Below are positions 46,353-55,383 of a DNA stretch of 64,000 nt, piece after piece. This DNA comes from Herbaspirillum hiltneri N3. GTDB taxonomy: Bacteria; Pseudomonadota; Gammaproteobacteria; Burkholderiales; Burkholderiaceae_D. The notes beneath the pieces were generated by a model, which had not been told where the DNA came from, made no database searches, and saw only the letters and a list, made by a program, of their open reading frames with translations. Each line of letters starts with the position of its first letter. Positions within the stretch are counted from its first letter, which is position 1. The stretch is taken from NCBI RefSeq assembly GCF_001267925.1, contig NZ_CP011409.1:2914001-2978000 (forward strand). Reading direction: 5' to 3'. Both the position numbers and the translations under genes were made by a program.

Positions 46353-48428
46353 ATGAACGTCGACTATCTGGAGAAACTCAACCCCGAACAACGTCAGGCG
46401 GTGGAATTCGGCATCACGCCGGGCCAACCGGCGGCGCCCCCTGCCCGTCCCTTGCTGGTGATTGCCGGCGCCGGTTCGGGCAAGACCAATACGCTGGCGC
46501 ACCGGGTCGCCCATTTGATCGTAAATGGCGCCGATCCACGCCGCATTTTGCTGATGACTTTTTCACGCCGCGCCGCCGCAGAAATGACGCGCCGCGTCCA
46601 GCGCATCTGCGGCGAAGCGCTCGGGGCCAACGGCCGCATCATGGCCGATGCATTGTCCTGGGCCGGCACCTTCCACGGCATCGGCGCGCAGATCCTGCGC
46701 GAATATGCGGATCAGATCGGACTCGATCCCAATTTCTCCATCCACGACCGCGAAGATTCGGCCGACCTCATGAATCTGGTGCGGCATGAACTGGGCTTGT
46801 CCAGGACCGAAAAACGCTTCCCGCTCAAGGCGACCTGCCTGGCGATCTACTCGCGCGTAGTGAATTCCGAAGCGCCGCTGGACAGCATCCTGCACAAGGT
46901 TTTTCCGTGGTGTGCGGAATGGGAGGCGCAGCTGCGCACGCTGTTCGGCGCCTATGTCGAAGCCAAGCAGGCGCACAACGTGCTCGACTACGACGACCTG
47001 CTGCTGTACTGGGCGCAGACCATCGGCGAACGCGTGCTGGCAGACGACATCGGCGCGCGCTTCGATCACGTGCTGGTGGATGAATACCAGGACACCAACC
47101 GCCTGCAATCGTCGATCCTGCTGGCGCTGAAACCGGACGGCCGGGGCCTCACGGTGGTCGGCGACGACGCCCAGGCGATCTACTCGTTCCGTGCCGCGAC
47201 GGTGCGCAACATCCTCGACTTTCCGCGCGCCTTCGATCCGCCGGCCGACATCGTCACGCTCGATCGCAACTACCGCTCGACGCAGCCGATCCTGGCCGCG
47301 GCCAACAGCGTGATTGACAAGGCGCTGGAACGCTTCACCAAGAACCTCTGGACCGAGCGCGTCTCCGACCACAAGCCGCAGCTGGTATCGGTGCGCGACG
47401 AAGCCGACCAGGCGCGCTACATCGTCGAACGCATACTTGAGAACCGCGAAGCCGGCAGCACGCTGAAGGATCAGGCGGTGCTGTTCCGCGCCTCCGACCA
47501 CAGCGGTCCGCTTGAAATCGAACTGGTGCGCCGGAACATTCCCTTCGTCAAATTCGGCGGTCTCAAATTCCTCGACAGCGCGCACGTCAAGGACATGCTG
47601 GCGATGCTGCGCTTCGTGCAAAATCCGCGTGACCGCGTGGCCGGATTCCGTCTGATGCAGTTGCTGCCCGGCGTCGGTCCGGGTTCGGCGCAAAAGGTGC
47701 TGGACGCCATGGCGGCGCATGCCGATCCGATTGCCGCGTTGTCCGAATTGCCGGCGCCGCCACGCAGCGGCGACGACTGGCGCGGCTTCGTCGAGGTGCT
47801 GCAGTTCATGGCGCAAGGCAAGACCGGCTGGCCCGGCGAGATCGCGCATGCGCGCAGCTGGTACGCACCGCACCTCGAACGCAAGCATGAAGACGCCACC
47901 ACGCGCCAGGCCGACCTGCTGCAACTGGAGCAGATCGCCTCCGGCTATCCCTCGCGCGAGCGCTTCCTGACCGAACTTACGCTCGATCCTCCGGACGCCA
48001 CCAGCGACCAGTCGGGCGTGCCGCTGCTGGACGAGGATTACCTGATCCTGTCGACCATCCATTCTTCCAAAGGCCAGGAATGGAAATCGGTCTATGTGCT
48101 CAACGTTGTCGACGGCTGCATCCCGGCCGATCTGGCTACCGGCAGCACTGATGAAATCGAAGAGGAACGCCGCTTGCTCTACGTCGCCATGACGCGCGCC
48201 AAGGACGACCTGCATCTGATGGTGCCGCAGAAATTCTTCACCGGCGGCCAGCACGCGCAAGGCGACCGGCATGTCTACGCATCGCGCACGCGCTTCATTC
48301 CGCCCGGCGTGCTGCCGCATTTCGCCAGTAGCGCATGGCCGGTGGTCGCAGTCGGCCCGAGCGGACGCCCCGATGCGCGGCAGATGCGCGTCGACGTGGC
48401 GGCGCGCATGCGCGGGATGTGGAAATGA
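46353..48428 (+). CDS. UvrD/Rep-like superfamily 1 DNA helicase
   Basis: A 691-residue ATP-dependent 3'-5' helicase. Motif I AGAGSGKTNTLAHR, motif II VLVDEYQDTN, motif III VVGDDAQAIYSFRAA, motif IV YRSTQPIL, motif V STIHSSKGQEWKSVYV and motif VI VAMTRAKDDL are all present. It is closer in length to Rep/PcrA than to RecB. The C-terminal ~50 residues are a basic tail. It is coupled to a Nudix gene through ATGA. Confidence 0.92.
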   Translation: MNVDYLEKLNPEQRQAVEFGITPGQPAAPPARPLLVIAGAGSGKTNTLAHRVAHLIVNGADPRRILLMTFSRRAAAEMTRRVQRICGEALGANGRIMADALSWAGTFHGIGAQILREYADQIGLDPNFSIHDREDSADLMNLVRHELGLSRTEKRFPLKATCLAIYSRVVNSEAPLDSILHKVFPWCAEWEAQLRTLFGAYVEAKQAHNVLDYDDLLLYWAQTIGERVLADDIGARFDHVLVDEYQDTNRLQSSILLALKPDGRGLTVVGDDAQAIYSFRAATVRNILDFPRAFDPPADIVTLDRNYRSTQPILAAANSVIDKALERFTKNLWTERVSDHKPQLVSVRDEADQARYIVERILENREAGSTLKDQAVLFRASDHSGPLEIELVRRNIPFVKFGGLKFLDSAHVKDMLAMLRFVQNPRDRVAGFRLMQLLPGVGPGSAQKVLDAMAAHADPIAALSELPAPPRSGDDWRGFVEVLQFMAQGKTGWPGEIAHARSWYAPHLERKHEDATTRQADLLQLEQIASGYPSRERFLTELTLDPPDATSDQSGVPLLDEDYLILSTIHSSKGQEWKSVYVLNVVDGCIPADLATGSTDEIEEERRLLYVAMTRAKDDLHLMVPQKFFTGGQHAQGDRHVYASRTRFIPPGVLPHFASSAWPVVAVGPSGRPDARQMRVDVAARMRGMWK

Positions 48429-48826
48429 GCGACGCGCATTCCGCCGCTTATCCGGTGTCCGTCAAGGGTGTCTTGCTGACGCCGCACGGCGACGTCGTGC
48501 TCCTGCTCAACGAACGCAACGAATGGGAGTTGCCCGGCGGCCGGATTGAATTGGGAGAATCCTCCACCGAATGCCTGGCGCGCGAAATCCGCGAAGAGCT
48601 GGACCTGCAGGTCGACGTCGGTGCGCCGGTCGATACTTACCTGTTCGAAGTGATCCCGGGCAAACACGTCTTTATCGCCACCTATCGCTGCACGCTGACC
48701 GGTCCCTACGCTCCGGTCGTGAGCCACGAACACAAGCGCGTGGGCGCGTTTCCTCCGCATGCCTTGCCGGTCAATCTGCCGGATGGCTATCGGCGGTCCA
48801 TCCAGGCGGCGATGCATCGCCAATAA
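48425..48826 (+). CDS. Nudix hydrolase
   Basis: A 133-residue pyrophosphohydrolase. The Nudix box is GGRIELGESSTECLAREIRE followed by ELDL, matching Gx5Ex7REUxEE except that the final Gly is Asp. WELPGG precedes it. Substrate is unknown; sanitation of damaged nucleotides is a common role and would fit its coupling to a repair-type helicase. Confidence 0.88.
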   Translation: MSDAHSAAYPVSVKGVLLTPHGDVVLLLNERNEWELPGGRIELGESSTECLAREIREELDLQVDVGAPVDTYLFEVIPGKHVFIATYRCTLTGPYAPVVSHEHKRVGAFPPHALPVNLPDGYRRSIQAAMHRQ

Positions 48827-48850
48827 AAAAGCCCGCGCAAGGCGGGCTTT
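48825..48850. terminator. bidirectional rho-independent terminator
   Basis: AAAAAAGCCCGC and GCGGGCTTT form a 9-bp stem with a 5-base loop. It ends the helicase-Nudix unit and, on the other strand, the long operon that finishes with the lipoyl protein gene. Confidence 0.85.
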
Positions 48851-48880
48851 CCGGCATGGCAAACCTGACGGACGGTGCGA

Positions 48881-49258
48881 TCAGCCGATCATCCTGGTGT
48901 ACGCAGCCGCATCAAGAAACTGCGATTCGTCGAAGGCCTCCGTCGGTCGCAGCCGGAAAATCCACTGCTCGTACGGCGCACCGTTGATGGCCTCGGGCGT
49001 ATTGGCGAGTGCGTCGTTCACGGCGACCACCTCGCCCGCCACCGGTGCATGCACGTCGGAAGCGGTCTTGTTGGATTCGACCACGCCTGCGTCGGCGCCG
49101 CGCCGGAGCACGCTGCCGACCGCCGGCGTCTGCACGTACACCAACGGCCCGAGCTGGTCCTGGCCGAAATCAGTGATGCCGACGGTCAGCGTGCCGTCGT
49201 CTTCCTGCCGGATCCACTCGTGCGTTTCAGCATAAGTCAGGGTGTCTGGTATCAGCAT
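48881..49258 (-). CDS. GcvH-like lipoyl carrier protein
   Basis: A 125-residue lipoyl-domain protein of the glycine cleavage H family. VVESNKTASDVHAPVAGEV carries the lipoylated Lys, and THEWIRQEDDGTLTVGITDFGQDQLG is the H-protein start. No gcvT or gcvP is nearby; it is the last gene of an operon with two AhpD-fold proteins. GAGGAG lies six bases upstream of the ATG. It may be the housekeeping H protein in an odd place or, as I infer, a dedicated lipoyl redox carrier similar in idea to LbpA of sulfur oxidisers. Confidence 0.85.
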   Translation of the reverse strand: MLIPDTLTYAETHEWIRQEDDGTLTVGITDFGQDQLGPLVYVQTPAVGSVLRRGADAGVVESNKTASDVHAPVAGEVVAVNDALANTPEAINGAPYEQWIFRLRPTEAFDESQFLDAAAYTRMIG

Positions 49259-49280
49259 GCGGTTCTCCTCATCGGCTCGG

Positions 49281-49871
49281 TTATGGGGCCGCCGGAAACA
49301 CCGGCTCGCCCAGGTTCAGCATGAGGCGGTTGGCCCATGCAAAGATCGCGACCGAGTGGATCAGGTCGAGGATTTCCTGCTCGTTCAGGCCGACCTCCTT
49401 GAGCGCCTGGATGCCGGCGGCATTGACGTCGTTGGGATTCCTGGTGAGGTCGATGGAAAACTGCGAAATGGCTTTCTCGCGCGCATCGGTGCCGGCGGTG
49501 TACGGATCGTCGAACACCTGCTGCACGGTGTCGTTGCGCTTGGCCAGCTGCTCGAAACGCTGGGCATGCACCGAGGCGCAATACACGCAGCCATTGATGC
49601 GCGACACCACCAGGGAGCCGAGTTCGCGTTCGGCACGCGAGAGGCCGCCCGGCGCGTACATGATGGCGTTGAAGGCGGCCGAACGCTGGCGCAGGATTTC
49701 CGGCTGATGGCCGAGGAACAGGTAATAGTCGGAGGTCTTGGCCTTGGGATGGCTCTCTTCCAGGACCTTGATCTGGTCTTCGCTGGCCTGGCCGATGTCG
49801 ATGACGTCGAGCCATGCCTGCCAGTCCAGTACTTCGTTGGTGAAGCCGTGCGATTTGATGACGGTGCTCAT
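49281..49871 (-). CDS. AhpD-like alkylhydroperoxidase domain protein
   Basis: A 196-residue carboxymuconolactone-decarboxylase-fold protein. The redox motif GCVYCASVHAQRF gives CxxCxxxH, as in AhpD. From memory it corresponds to the alkylhydroperoxidase family named after Avi_7169 in TIGRFAMs. Its gene overlaps the next CMD gene by 4 bases and lies 22 bp before the lipoyl protein. AhpD-type enzymes can be reduced through a lipoyl protein, as in mycobacteria. Confidence 0.85.
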   Translation of the reverse strand: MSTVIKSHGFTNEVLDWQAWLDVIDIGQASEDQIKVLEESHPKAKTSDYYLFLGHQPEILRQRSAAFNAIMYAPGGLSRAERELGSLVVSRINGCVYCASVHAQRFEQLAKRNDTVQQVFDDPYTAGTDAREKAISQFSIDLTRNPNDVNAAGIQALKEVGLNEQEILDLIHSVAIFAWANRLMLNLGEPVFPAAP

Positions 49872-50398
49872 GCTTGCTCCTTGCTTGCCAGTTTCATGGC
49901 CTTCAGACCGGCGACCACGCGGATCTGATACGAAATAAAGGCGATCAGTTGCGACAGCGCGACCACGGCGGGCGTGCTGATTCCGGCGGCCGGCAGCGTG
50001 TGCAAGGCGGCCTTGTCGCCTTCAACCGGGCGTTCCGTCAACGCCCGCGTAAACGCCAGCATGGCGCGCAGGCGACCTTCCGGCAATTGCTCGGGAGCGC
50101 CGCCGGCGGCGACTGCAATCTGCGCCGCGTCGGCCGGCAAGGCGTCCAGCCGCGCGCGATAATGCGCGGCGACGTCGCTTGCTCCGGCAAGGCGGCAGGC
50201 ATACAGCGCGACCAGCAGACGTTCATCCAGGCCGATGCCTTCCAGCGCCGGATCGAACAAGGCGTCGTAGCTGCCCTGCGAGGCGACCGCGACTTTTTCG
50301 CGCTGGTGGCGCAGAGCGTGCAGGCTGCCGCCCGCTTGCAGGCCGGACAGCCGGTCGATGACATCATTGTCGATGTTGTATTCCAATTGCGTCGTCAT
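49868..50398 (-). CDS. CMD domain protein without the CxxC redox pair
   Basis: A 176-residue helical protein with the same fold as the previous gene. Where AhpD has CxxCxxxH it reads YACRLAGASDVAAHYRARL, with a single Cys, so it cannot form the disulfide. From memory it corresponds to the CMD family named after Avi_7170. It probably partners the active protein. Both ends overlap neighbours by 4 bases. Confidence 0.8.
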   Translation of the reverse strand: MTTQLEYNIDNDVIDRLSGLQAGGSLHALRHQREKVAVASQGSYDALFDPALEGIGLDERLLVALYACRLAGASDVAAHYRARLDALPADAAQIAVAAGGAPEQLPEGRLRAMLAFTRALTERPVEGDKAALHTLPAAGISTPAVVALSQLIAFISYQIRVVAGLKAMKLASKEQA

Positions 50399-51729
50399 GA
50401 GACTTCCTTTCGTGATGGCTGCGCGGAGCGCGCAAGATGCGCTCCGATTGCATTCCTGAGAAATTCCTGTGCGTGCTGCCAGGAGTGCTTGTCGGCATGC
50501 GCATTGGCGGCCGGCTCGCCGCCGCCGGTGCTGATGCGTCCGGACACCGGGTGGGCGTAACTGATCTGCGTGGTCGGCACGTACGGGAACAGGATCGCGT
50601 GGCCGGCGTCCTGGTAGTCATGCCACTCCACGGCGTGCGGATGGGCGACTTCGTCCAGCTTGTCGCTGACCATTTTCGAATAGATGCTCGACGGCCACGA
50701 GCCGTCGTCGGTGGCCGACAGCAGCAATACCGGCGCATCGATTTTTTCCACCGGGATGCGCGCCTTCGCCACCGCTTCCTTGTCCTGCAAGGCGGTCAGC
50801 ATGGCGAGCACGTGGCGATGCGGAGGTGCGCCTTCGTCGAACGGCGCCCAGCTGGCGTGGCGGTTGTTTTCCCACTGGTGCGTGAGCGGCTTGCCGCCGA
50901 GCAGCCAGGTCGGTCCTTCGCGGCCGATCGCCGGGTCGCAGGCGTTCTGGCCGCTGTGCACCAAGGCGCTCGGCACGTAAGCCAGCACCGCCGAGACGTC
51001 CCGCGGGAAGGTCGCGCCCAGCAGCAACACCAGCTCGCCACCGCGCGACTGGCCGCTGATCGCGACAAAATCGCCGAGCGGCCTGACCGTGGCGCGCAGC
51101 CATTCGAGACCCTTTTGGAAGTATTCGAGCGGCGTATTCGAGATGTAATCCGACAAGCCCGGCGCCTTGAAGTATGCCAGCGCAAACGCCGCGTAACCGC
51201 GCGACGCGTACAAGGCCGCGCGCGCTTCATTGATGCCGCCGCCGGAACCGTTGAGGATCATCACCGCCGGATGCGGACCCGGACCGGCCGGCAGGAACAA
51301 GGTCCCGACCAGCCCCTGCTCGCGCACTTCCCGCCGCGTCACGCCGCCGGCGCACAGGCGCTGGCTCAGTTCCGCTTGCGCCTGGCCGGAGGCGGAGGTG
51401 ACTTCCAGCGCAGTCGTCAGCGGCTGCAGCACGTCGGCATGGAACAGCTCCCGCTTGCCCGGCTGTTCCGGCGCCTGCGACCACAGCAGACCCATTGCCG
51501 AGATGCCCTGATAGTCGCCCTCCACTGCCGGCGCCAGCGTCAGGTCGACGTGACCCGCCGCGTCCGCCACGAAGCGTGCGCTGCTGCGCCAGGCGGCGCC
51601 GGCGCGCACGGTGCGGCCGGCGACCTGCACCAGCTCGCCCGGCTGCGCCCCCGTGACGACAATGCGGCGCGGCACGTCGATCAGATCGTCAGCGGGACTG
51701 ACGGTGATGTTCAGCGTGGACATATCCAC
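50395..51729 (-). CDS. acyl-CoA thioester hydrolase / bile acid-CoA:amino acid N-acyltransferase-like protein
   Basis: A 444-residue protein with an N-terminal immunoglobulin-like BAAT/thioesterase domain (about 10-130) and a C-terminal alpha/beta hydrolase. The nucleophile is Ser in SGQSRGGELVLLL, with Asp in SATDDGSWPSS and His in DAGHAILFPYVPTT. Ser, not Cys, favours thioester or ester hydrolysis over amino acid conjugation. No signal peptide is seen. It is in the middle of the importer operon. Confidence 0.85.
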   Translation of the reverse strand: MDMSTLNITVSPADDLIDVPRRIVVTGAQPGELVQVAGRTVRAGAAWRSSARFVADAAGHVDLTLAPAVEGDYQGISAMGLLWSQAPEQPGKRELFHADVLQPLTTALEVTSASGQAQAELSQRLCAGGVTRREVREQGLVGTLFLPAGPGPHPAVMILNGSGGGINEARAALYASRGYAAFALAYFKAPGLSDYISNTPLEYFQKGLEWLRATVRPLGDFVAISGQSRGGELVLLLGATFPRDVSAVLAYVPSALVHSGQNACDPAIGREGPTWLLGGKPLTHQWENNRHASWAPFDEGAPPHRHVLAMLTALQDKEAVAKARIPVEKIDAPVLLLSATDDGSWPSSIYSKMVSDKLDEVAHPHAVEWHDYQDAGHAILFPYVPTTQISYAHPVSGRISTGGGEPAANAHADKHSWQHAQEFLRNAIGAHLARSAQPSRKEVS

Positions 51730-51742
51730 CTCCTCTGCGAAC

Positions 51743-53311
51743 TTACTTCTTGTCCTGCGTCACCATCATCGCGGTGGTGCGGTCGCTGCTGACCGGCGTC
51801 ACCTTCAGGCCCTTTTTGGCGGCCCAGATATTCTGATAGTGATACAGCGGGATGACGCCGGCATCGTCGGAAACGATCTTGGCGGCATTGCGCAGGATCG
51901 CTTCACGCTTGGCGGCGTCGAACTCGGCGGTCGAATCGGCCAGCGCTTTGTCGATGGCCGGATTGCTGTAGCGATTCCAGTTGGACGCGCCCAGGCCCTT
52001 CTTGGAGTCGGCGGTCGCCAGCACGTTGACCAGCGCATAGCTGGCCTCGCCGGTGCCGTTGCCCCATGCCAGCACGCTGACGGCAAACTCGTTCTTGTTG
52101 GCGCGCGCCGAATACGATGCCCACGGCAGCACTTCCACTTGCGTCTTCACGCCGATGCGGGTCCAGAACTGCGCCACCGCCTGCATGGTTTCCGGTGCTT
52201 GAGGGTAACGGTCGTTCGGCACATGGATGGTCAGCTTGAAGCCTTGCGGGAAGCCGGCGTCGGCCAGCAGCTTCTTGGCCTGGGCGACGTCGTTCGGAAT
52301 GTTCTTGATGTCCGGGTTGTAGCCGAAGGTATCGGCCGGCATCCATTGATTGGCTTCCGTCGCCGCGCCCTGCAGGATCCGGTCGACCAGCGCCTTGCGG
52401 TTGATCGCCAGCGACAAGGCCTTGCGCACGCGCGCATCAAGCAGCGGGTTCTTGTCGAGCTGCTTGCCGGCGTTGTCGGTGATGTACTGGTTCGGACCTT
52501 CATGGAACGTCGGTTGCAGCAGCAGGACGCGCAAGCCGTTGTACGGGAACACCTTGACGTTCGGCGATTGCTTGAGCTTGGCAAGGTCGGACACCGACAC
52601 CTTGTCGATCACGTCGACGTCACCGGACAACAAGGCTGCCGTACGTGCGGCGGCGTTGTTGATGTAGCGATAGTTGACCTTTTCCCAGATCTGCTTCTGG
52701 CCCCAGTAATCGTTGTTGCGCTCCATCACGACGCGGTCGCCCGGCGTGTAAGACACGTACTTGTATGGACCACTGCCGACCATGGCGCTGCCGCTGTTGT
52801 AGTTTTCGGTCTGCGATTTCTCGCCGACGTGCTTGCTGACGATATGCACCGAGGCGAGGTTCAGCGGCAGGTCTGGATTGGCGATGTTGGTCTTGATGAT
52901 CAGCGTCAGCGGATCTTTCGCAGTGACCGACTCCACCGTGCGCAGGTAACCGGCGAAGGTCGCCACGCTGCCCGGCACCGCACGTGCGCGCTGGTACGAG
53001 AAGATCACGTCCTCGGCGGTGAACGGCTTGCCGTCCTGCCACTTGACGTTGGGACGCAGCTTGAACTCCCACGTCTTGGCGTCGATGTTCTTCCAGCTGG
53101 CGGCCAGGCCCGGTTGCAGCTTGTTGTAGTTGTTCTCGACCAGCAGGTCCCAGAAATGCAGGTCGACGGAGCGGTCGCCCGCATGATTGTTGAGCTGGGG
53201 ATCAAGCGACGACAGCGGATCGGCGAACGCGATGTTCAGGGTCTGCGCGCCGGCCGGGCCGAAGCCCAGCATTGCGACGGCCAGAAGGCTGGAAAGTACG
53301 GTTTTCTTCAT
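51743..53311 (-). CDS. ABC transporter substrate-binding protein, family 5 (dipeptide type)
   Basis: A ~522-residue periplasmic binding protein with a clear signal peptide (KKTVLSSLLAVAMLGFGPAGA). ADPLSSLDPQLNN, WKNIDAKTWEFKLRPNVKWQDGKPFTAEDV (start of the domain) and GSGPYKYVSYTPGDRVVMERNNDYW are SBP_bac_5 segments. GAGG lies nine bases before the ATG at 53311; two earlier in-frame ATGs exist at 53320 and 53317. The ligand is unknown; the family binds peptides, opines, nickel chelates and other polar molecules. Confidence 0.9.
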   Translation of the reverse strand: MKKTVLSSLLAVAMLGFGPAGAQTLNIAFADPLSSLDPQLNNHAGDRSVDLHFWDLLVENNYNKLQPGLAASWKNIDAKTWEFKLRPNVKWQDGKPFTAEDVIFSYQRARAVPGSVATFAGYLRTVESVTAKDPLTLIIKTNIANPDLPLNLASVHIVSKHVGEKSQTENYNSGSAMVGSGPYKYVSYTPGDRVVMERNNDYWGQKQIWEKVNYRYINNAAARTAALLSGDVDVIDKVSVSDLAKLKQSPNVKVFPYNGLRVLLLQPTFHEGPNQYITDNAGKQLDKNPLLDARVRKALSLAINRKALVDRILQGAATEANQWMPADTFGYNPDIKNIPNDVAQAKKLLADAGFPQGFKLTIHVPNDRYPQAPETMQAVAQFWTRIGVKTQVEVLPWASYSARANKNEFAVSVLAWGNGTGEASYALVNVLATADSKKGLGASNWNRYSNPAIDKALADSTAEFDAAKREAILRNAAKIVSDDAGVIPLYHYQNIWAAKKGLKVTPVSSDRTTAMMVTQDKK

Positions 53312-53357
53312 GTTCATCATCCTCGGGTGGGGTGGGATAAAACTACTTCTTTAGCTG

Positions 53358-54374
53358 TTACTGATCGTTCAAATGACAGGCGCTCCGATGTCCCGGCGCG
53401 ACCTCTTTCAACGCCGGGACCTCCGTGCGGCAACGCGGCATCGCATGCGGGCAGCGCGGGTTGAAATGGCAGCCCGGCGGCGGATCGAGCGGACTCGGGA
53501 TTTCGCCCTTGATCGCCGTGAAGGACTTGTTGCGCGCCTGCAGGCGCGGCACTTCAGCCAGCAAGGCCTGGGTGTACGGGTGGTTCGGACGGGCGAACAG
53601 TTCGTCGACCGCGGCGCTCTCGACGATGCGCCCCAGATACATGATGACCACGCGATCCGACACGTGCTCGACCACGCCGAGATCGTGGCTGATGAACAGA
53701 TAAGTCAGCCCGAGCTGCTCGCGCAGGTCCGAAAAGAGGTTCAGGATCTGCGCCTGGATAGACACGTCCAGCGCCGCCACCGCTTCGTCGCAGACCAGCA
53801 TTGCCGGCTGCACCGCCAGCGCGCGCGCGATGCCGATACGCTGGCGCTGGCCGCCGCTGAACTGGTGCGGATAGCGGTCGCGCAGCTCCGGATCGAGCCC
53901 CGCGCGCAGCAGTTGCGCGCTGACGTAATCATCGAGACCGGCCTTGTCGGCCATGCCGTGAATCAGCGCCGCTTCGCCGACGATCTGGTCGACGCGCAGG
54001 CGCGGATTGAGGCTGGCGTAGGGATTCTGGAAGATCATCTGCACCTTGCGCCGCGCCGCCTGGGTATCTTGTGCGCTGAAGTCCTTGCGATCGACACCGT
54101 CGACCAGCACCTCGCCCATCGACGGCGCCAGCAAACCGCTGACGATGCGGCCCAGGGTCGACTTGCCGCAACCCGACTCGCCGACCAGGCCGACCACTTC
54201 TCCCGGCATCACATGCAGGTCGACGCCGTCAAGCGCTTGCGTCACGGCAGCGGGACGCATCCAGCCGCGCGCCGACAGTTGCCGCTCGAACGGACGCGGC
54301 TTGCGCTCGCCGAAGCGCTTGACGATGCCGCGCGCGTCGATCAGCGGGACGGTATTTTCGATCTGCTTATCCAT
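53358..54374 (-). CDS. dipeptide/oligopeptide-type ABC ATPase (DppF-like)
   Basis: A 338-residue ATPase with Walker A GESGCGKST, signature FSGGQRQRIGIARAL and Walker B MLVCDEAVAALD, where the usual Pro after DE is Ala. The C-terminal HFNPRCPHAMPRCRTEVPAL is the cysteine motif of Opp/Dpp ATPases. It overlaps the partner ATPase gene by 8 bases. Confidence 0.92.
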   Translation of the reverse strand: MDKQIENTVPLIDARGIVKRFGERKPRPFERQLSARGWMRPAAVTQALDGVDLHVMPGEVVGLVGESGCGKSTLGRIVSGLLAPSMGEVLVDGVDRKDFSAQDTQAARRKVQMIFQNPYASLNPRLRVDQIVGEAALIHGMADKAGLDDYVSAQLLRAGLDPELRDRYPHQFSGGQRQRIGIARALAVQPAMLVCDEAVAALDVSIQAQILNLFSDLREQLGLTYLFISHDLGVVEHVSDRVVIMYLGRIVESAAVDELFARPNHPYTQALLAEVPRLQARNKSFTAIKGEIPSPLDPPPGCHFNPRCPHAMPRCRTEVPALKEVAPGHRSACHLNDQ

Positions 54375-55383
54375 GCTGCAACTCCACTGTTTCGGGCTGT
54401 ATCGCCGGGTGGAAACAGCGCACCAGATGGCCCGGCAAGGGCTCGGTGATTTCCGGCCGTGTCAGGCACTGTTCGCTGACCCGCTCGCAGCGCGCCGCGA
54501 ACGCGCAGGTCGGCGGCAGGTGCAGCAGGTTCGGCGTCAGGCCGGGAATCTGGCGCAGCCGCTGACCGCGCCGGTTGTTGCCCGGCAGGCTGCCGATCAG
54601 ACCCTGGGTATAAGGATGCTGCGGGCGATCAAGCACCTCGGCGACCGTGCCTTGCTCGACGATGCGGCCGGAATACATCACCGCAATGTCGTCCGCCAGT
54701 CCCGCCACGACCGAAAGATCGTGCGTGATCCAGATCAGCGCGGTGCCGTTCAGGCGCGCCAGCTTTTGCACCTCCGACAGGATCTGCGCCTGGATGGTGA
54801 CGTCGAGCGCAGTGGTCGGCTCGTCTGCAATGATCAGGTCTGGCTTGTGCAGCAAGGCGATGGCGATCGCCACGCGCTGGCGCATGCCGCCCGACAGTTG
54901 ATGCGGATAGGCGCGCAGCCGTTCGTCCGGACTGGCGATGCCCATCGATCCCAGGGTATCGCGCGCCAGTTCACGCGCCTGCTCGCGGCTGATCTTGCTG
55001 TGCGCGAGCACGGCGTCGATCATCTGCGCTTCCACGCGCAGGACCGGGTTCAGCGTCATCATCGGGTCCTGGAAGATCATGGCGATGCGATTACCCTGCA
55101 GGCTGCGCAGCGTCTTCTTGTCGAGCGTCACCAGGTCGCGGCCCTGGAACAATATCTGCCCGCCGACAATCCGGCCCGGCGCATCCAGCAGCCCGAGAAT
55201 GGAAAAGCCGGTCACGGTCTTGCCCGAACCAGACTCGCCCACCAGCCCGAGGATACGGCCGCGTTCCAGCGTCAGCGAGACGTCGTCAACCGCCGGCAGC
55301 ACGCCGGCGGGCGTGTGGAAATGCGTACGCAGATTGCGAACTTCGAGAGTAGGAACGGAGTCGTGCGCGCTCATTTCTGCCAC
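54367..55383 (-). CDS. dipeptide/oligopeptide-type ABC ATPase (DppD-like)
   Basis: A 338-residue ATPase with Walker [12 protein letters not shown], signature [15 protein letters not shown] and Walker [13 protein letters not shown]. The C-terminal [14 protein letters not shown] is the Opp/Dpp cysteine motif. It pairs with the DppF-like protein and overlaps the permease gene by 13 bases. Confidence 0.92.
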   Translation of the reverse strand: MAEMSAHDSVPTLEVRNLRTHFHTPAGVLPAVDDVSLTLERGRILGLVGESGSGKTVTGFSILGLLDAPGRIVGGQILFQGRDLVTLDKKTLRSLQGNRIAMIFQDPMMTLNPVLRVEAQMIDAVLAHSKISREQARELARDTLGSMGIASPDERLRAYPHQLSGGMRQRVAIAIALLHKPDLIIADEPTTALDVTIQAQILSEVQKLARLNGTALIWITHDLSVVAGLADDIAVMYSGRIVEQGTVAEVLDRPQHPYTQGLIGSLPGNNRRGQRLRQIPGLTPNLLHLPPTCAFAARCERVSEQCLTRPEITEPLPGHLVRCFHPAIQPETVELQHG

